From positions 1 to 6,455 of the forward strand of contig JABDQK010000223.1 of assembly GCA_013042255.1 (NCBI GenBank): 6,455 nucleotides of DNA, given 5' to 3'. The notes under the pieces are model-generated. The model ran no database searches, had not been told where the DNA came from, and saw only the letters and a program-made list of their open reading frames with translations. Made by a program: the position numbers and the translations under genes. Positions 5,677 through 6,455 of this stretch are shown here, one piece after another. This stretch comes from Flavobacteriaceae bacterium. GTDB taxonomy: Bacteria; Bacteroidota; Bacteroidia; Flavobacteriales; Flavobacteriaceae. Numbering within the stretch: the first letter of the stretch is position 1; each line of letters begins with the position of its first letter.

Positions 5677-6455
5677 TTATTTTTCAACCAGGGTTCCATC
5701 CGGATATTTAGCAAACCTGCCTTTTTCCCTGTCATGTACCTGGTCTGGATGTGGCCAGGGCCAGCCTCCAAATTGGGTAAGCCGGTACTCCTGCATCGCC
5801 TGCTGTATCTCCTGGTCGGTATTCATTACAAATGGACCGTATTTGGCAACAGGTTCATTAATGGGCCTGCCCTGTAACATTAAAAAATGGGCTGTTTCCA
5901 AACCATTATTGGTTACTTCAACCTCTTTGGAATTCAAGCCGATACCATTTTCTGGTTTTATTCGGGTGCTGTCAATAACACAGGAATCACCTTCATAAAA
6001 ATACAGGGTGCGATTTACATTATCAGGAATTTCAGGAAATGTAAAACTTGCACCGGGTTCGAGGTGCAGATTCCATATAGCTACATGATTTTCTTCCCTG
6101 GCTGCCCATGAATCGGGAGCTGGTAAGGGTGCGTCCTTTCCCTGGTATGAACCGGCAATAATCCGGACTGATGCTCCTTCCAGGGTCACTACCGGAATTT
6201 CTTCGTGCCATAGCATTTTAAAATGGGGATCCACCATCTTGTTTTTTTTGGGAAGATTCAGCCATATCTGAAAAAGTTCAAGGGGGTTGTCTTTATCTTC
6301 CCGCAGCAAGGGAAACATCTCGGAATGCTGTACTCCTCTGCCTGCAGTCATCCATTGTACGTCGCCCTGGCCAAAACGACCTGCAGCTCCCAGGGAATCG
6401 GAATGATCACAAAACCCTTTGTTTACAATAGTGATGGTTTCAAAACCCCGATGAG
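5677..6455 (-). CDS. Pirin-family bicupin protein, N-terminus outside the window
   Basis: The frame is open from the right edge: 258 complete codons are visible, and the real start lies beyond base 6455. The first visible residues HRGFETITI form the classic pirin HPHRGFET motif, cut just after its first His. GDVQWMTAGRGVQHSEMF follows (30-47 of the visible part). The expected metal ligands His1 (codon 6453-6451), His43 (6327-6325) and Glu45 are present; the remaining ligand His is outside. The second half, with EPGASFTFP and LYFYEGDSCVID, is the C-terminal pirin cupin. Pirins are iron-binding cytoplasmic proteins; some show quercetinase activity and others act as redox-responsive regulators, so the precise role is open. 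An internal Met (6351) lies inside the cupin core and is not the start. The stop is five bases before the membrane-protein gene, which suggests one operon. Confidence 0.95.
   Translation of the reverse strand, partial: HRGFETITIVNKGFCDHSDSLGAAGRFGQGDVQWMTAGRGVQHSEMFPLLREDKDNPLELFQIWLNLPKKNKMVDPHFKMLWHEEIPVVTLEGASVRIIAGSYQGKDAPLPAPDSWAAREENHVAIWNLHLEPGASFTFPEIPDNVNRTLYFYEGDSCVIDSTRIKPENGIGLNSKEVEVTNNGLETAHFLMLQGRPINEPVAKYGPFVMNTDQEIQQAMQEYRLTQFGGWPWPHPDQVHDREKGRFAKYPDGTLVEK

Noticed and set aside
5553..5771. Minus-strand frame bridging pirin and the membrane protein
   Set aside because: It overlaps two supported genes in another frame and has no family features.
5887..6111. Plus-strand 74-codon frame inside the pirin gene
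   Set aside because: It lies opposite the C-terminal pirin cupin and has no independent support.
1..6455. Defence island, mobile element, CRISPR, tRNA or phage attachment site
   Set aside because: recQ and the P-loop ATPase could hint at defence, but the neighbours are housekeeping genes and no nuclease, transposase, integrase or direct repeats were found.

Overview
The window looks like chromosomal housekeeping DNA from a member of the Bacteroidota, most likely the family Flavobacteriaceae. The evidence is the protein signatures (a flavobacterial-type MurA carrying PGGDKIGRRR, a DUF4290 protein directly before murA, a RecQ with a C-terminal zinc cluster), moderate-to-low GC, AT-rich gene junctions, and promoter elements of the TAnnTTTG type used by the Bacteroidota primary sigma factor. 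I cannot name a genus from sequence alone. No mobile element, CRISPR array, tRNA or rRNA was seen.

Left block (1-2511, all minus strand). Transcription runs right to left: a P-loop ATPase/kinase-like protein, then recQ, then the first codons of fmt (methionyl-tRNA formyltransferase), which leaves the window at base 1. The genes are joined by 4-base start/stop overlaps (GTGA, then ATGA), so this is a tightly coupled operon.

Middle block (2600-5267, plus strand). It is divergent from the left block across a short region holding two back-to-back promoter candidates. The order is a DUF493/YbeD-like protein, a DUF4290 protein, murA (first committed step of peptidoglycan synthesis) and a small GNAT-like acetyltransferase whose ATG overlaps the murA stop. 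MurA has Asp where fosfomycin-sensitive enzymes have the reactive Cys, which predicts intrinsic fosfomycin resistance.

Right block (5264-6455, minus strand). A pirin-family cupin enters from the right edge without its N-terminus and is followed five bases later by an uncharacterised four-helix membrane protein. The stop codon of that protein and the stop of the GNAT gene share one TTAA palindrome, so two convergent transcription units meet with no spacer.

I did not find a clear new multi-gene system. The items most worth a second look are the uncharacterised ATPase coupled to recQ, the RecQ domain order, the MurA active-site substitution, the compact divergent promoter, and the uncharacterised membrane protein paired with pirin.
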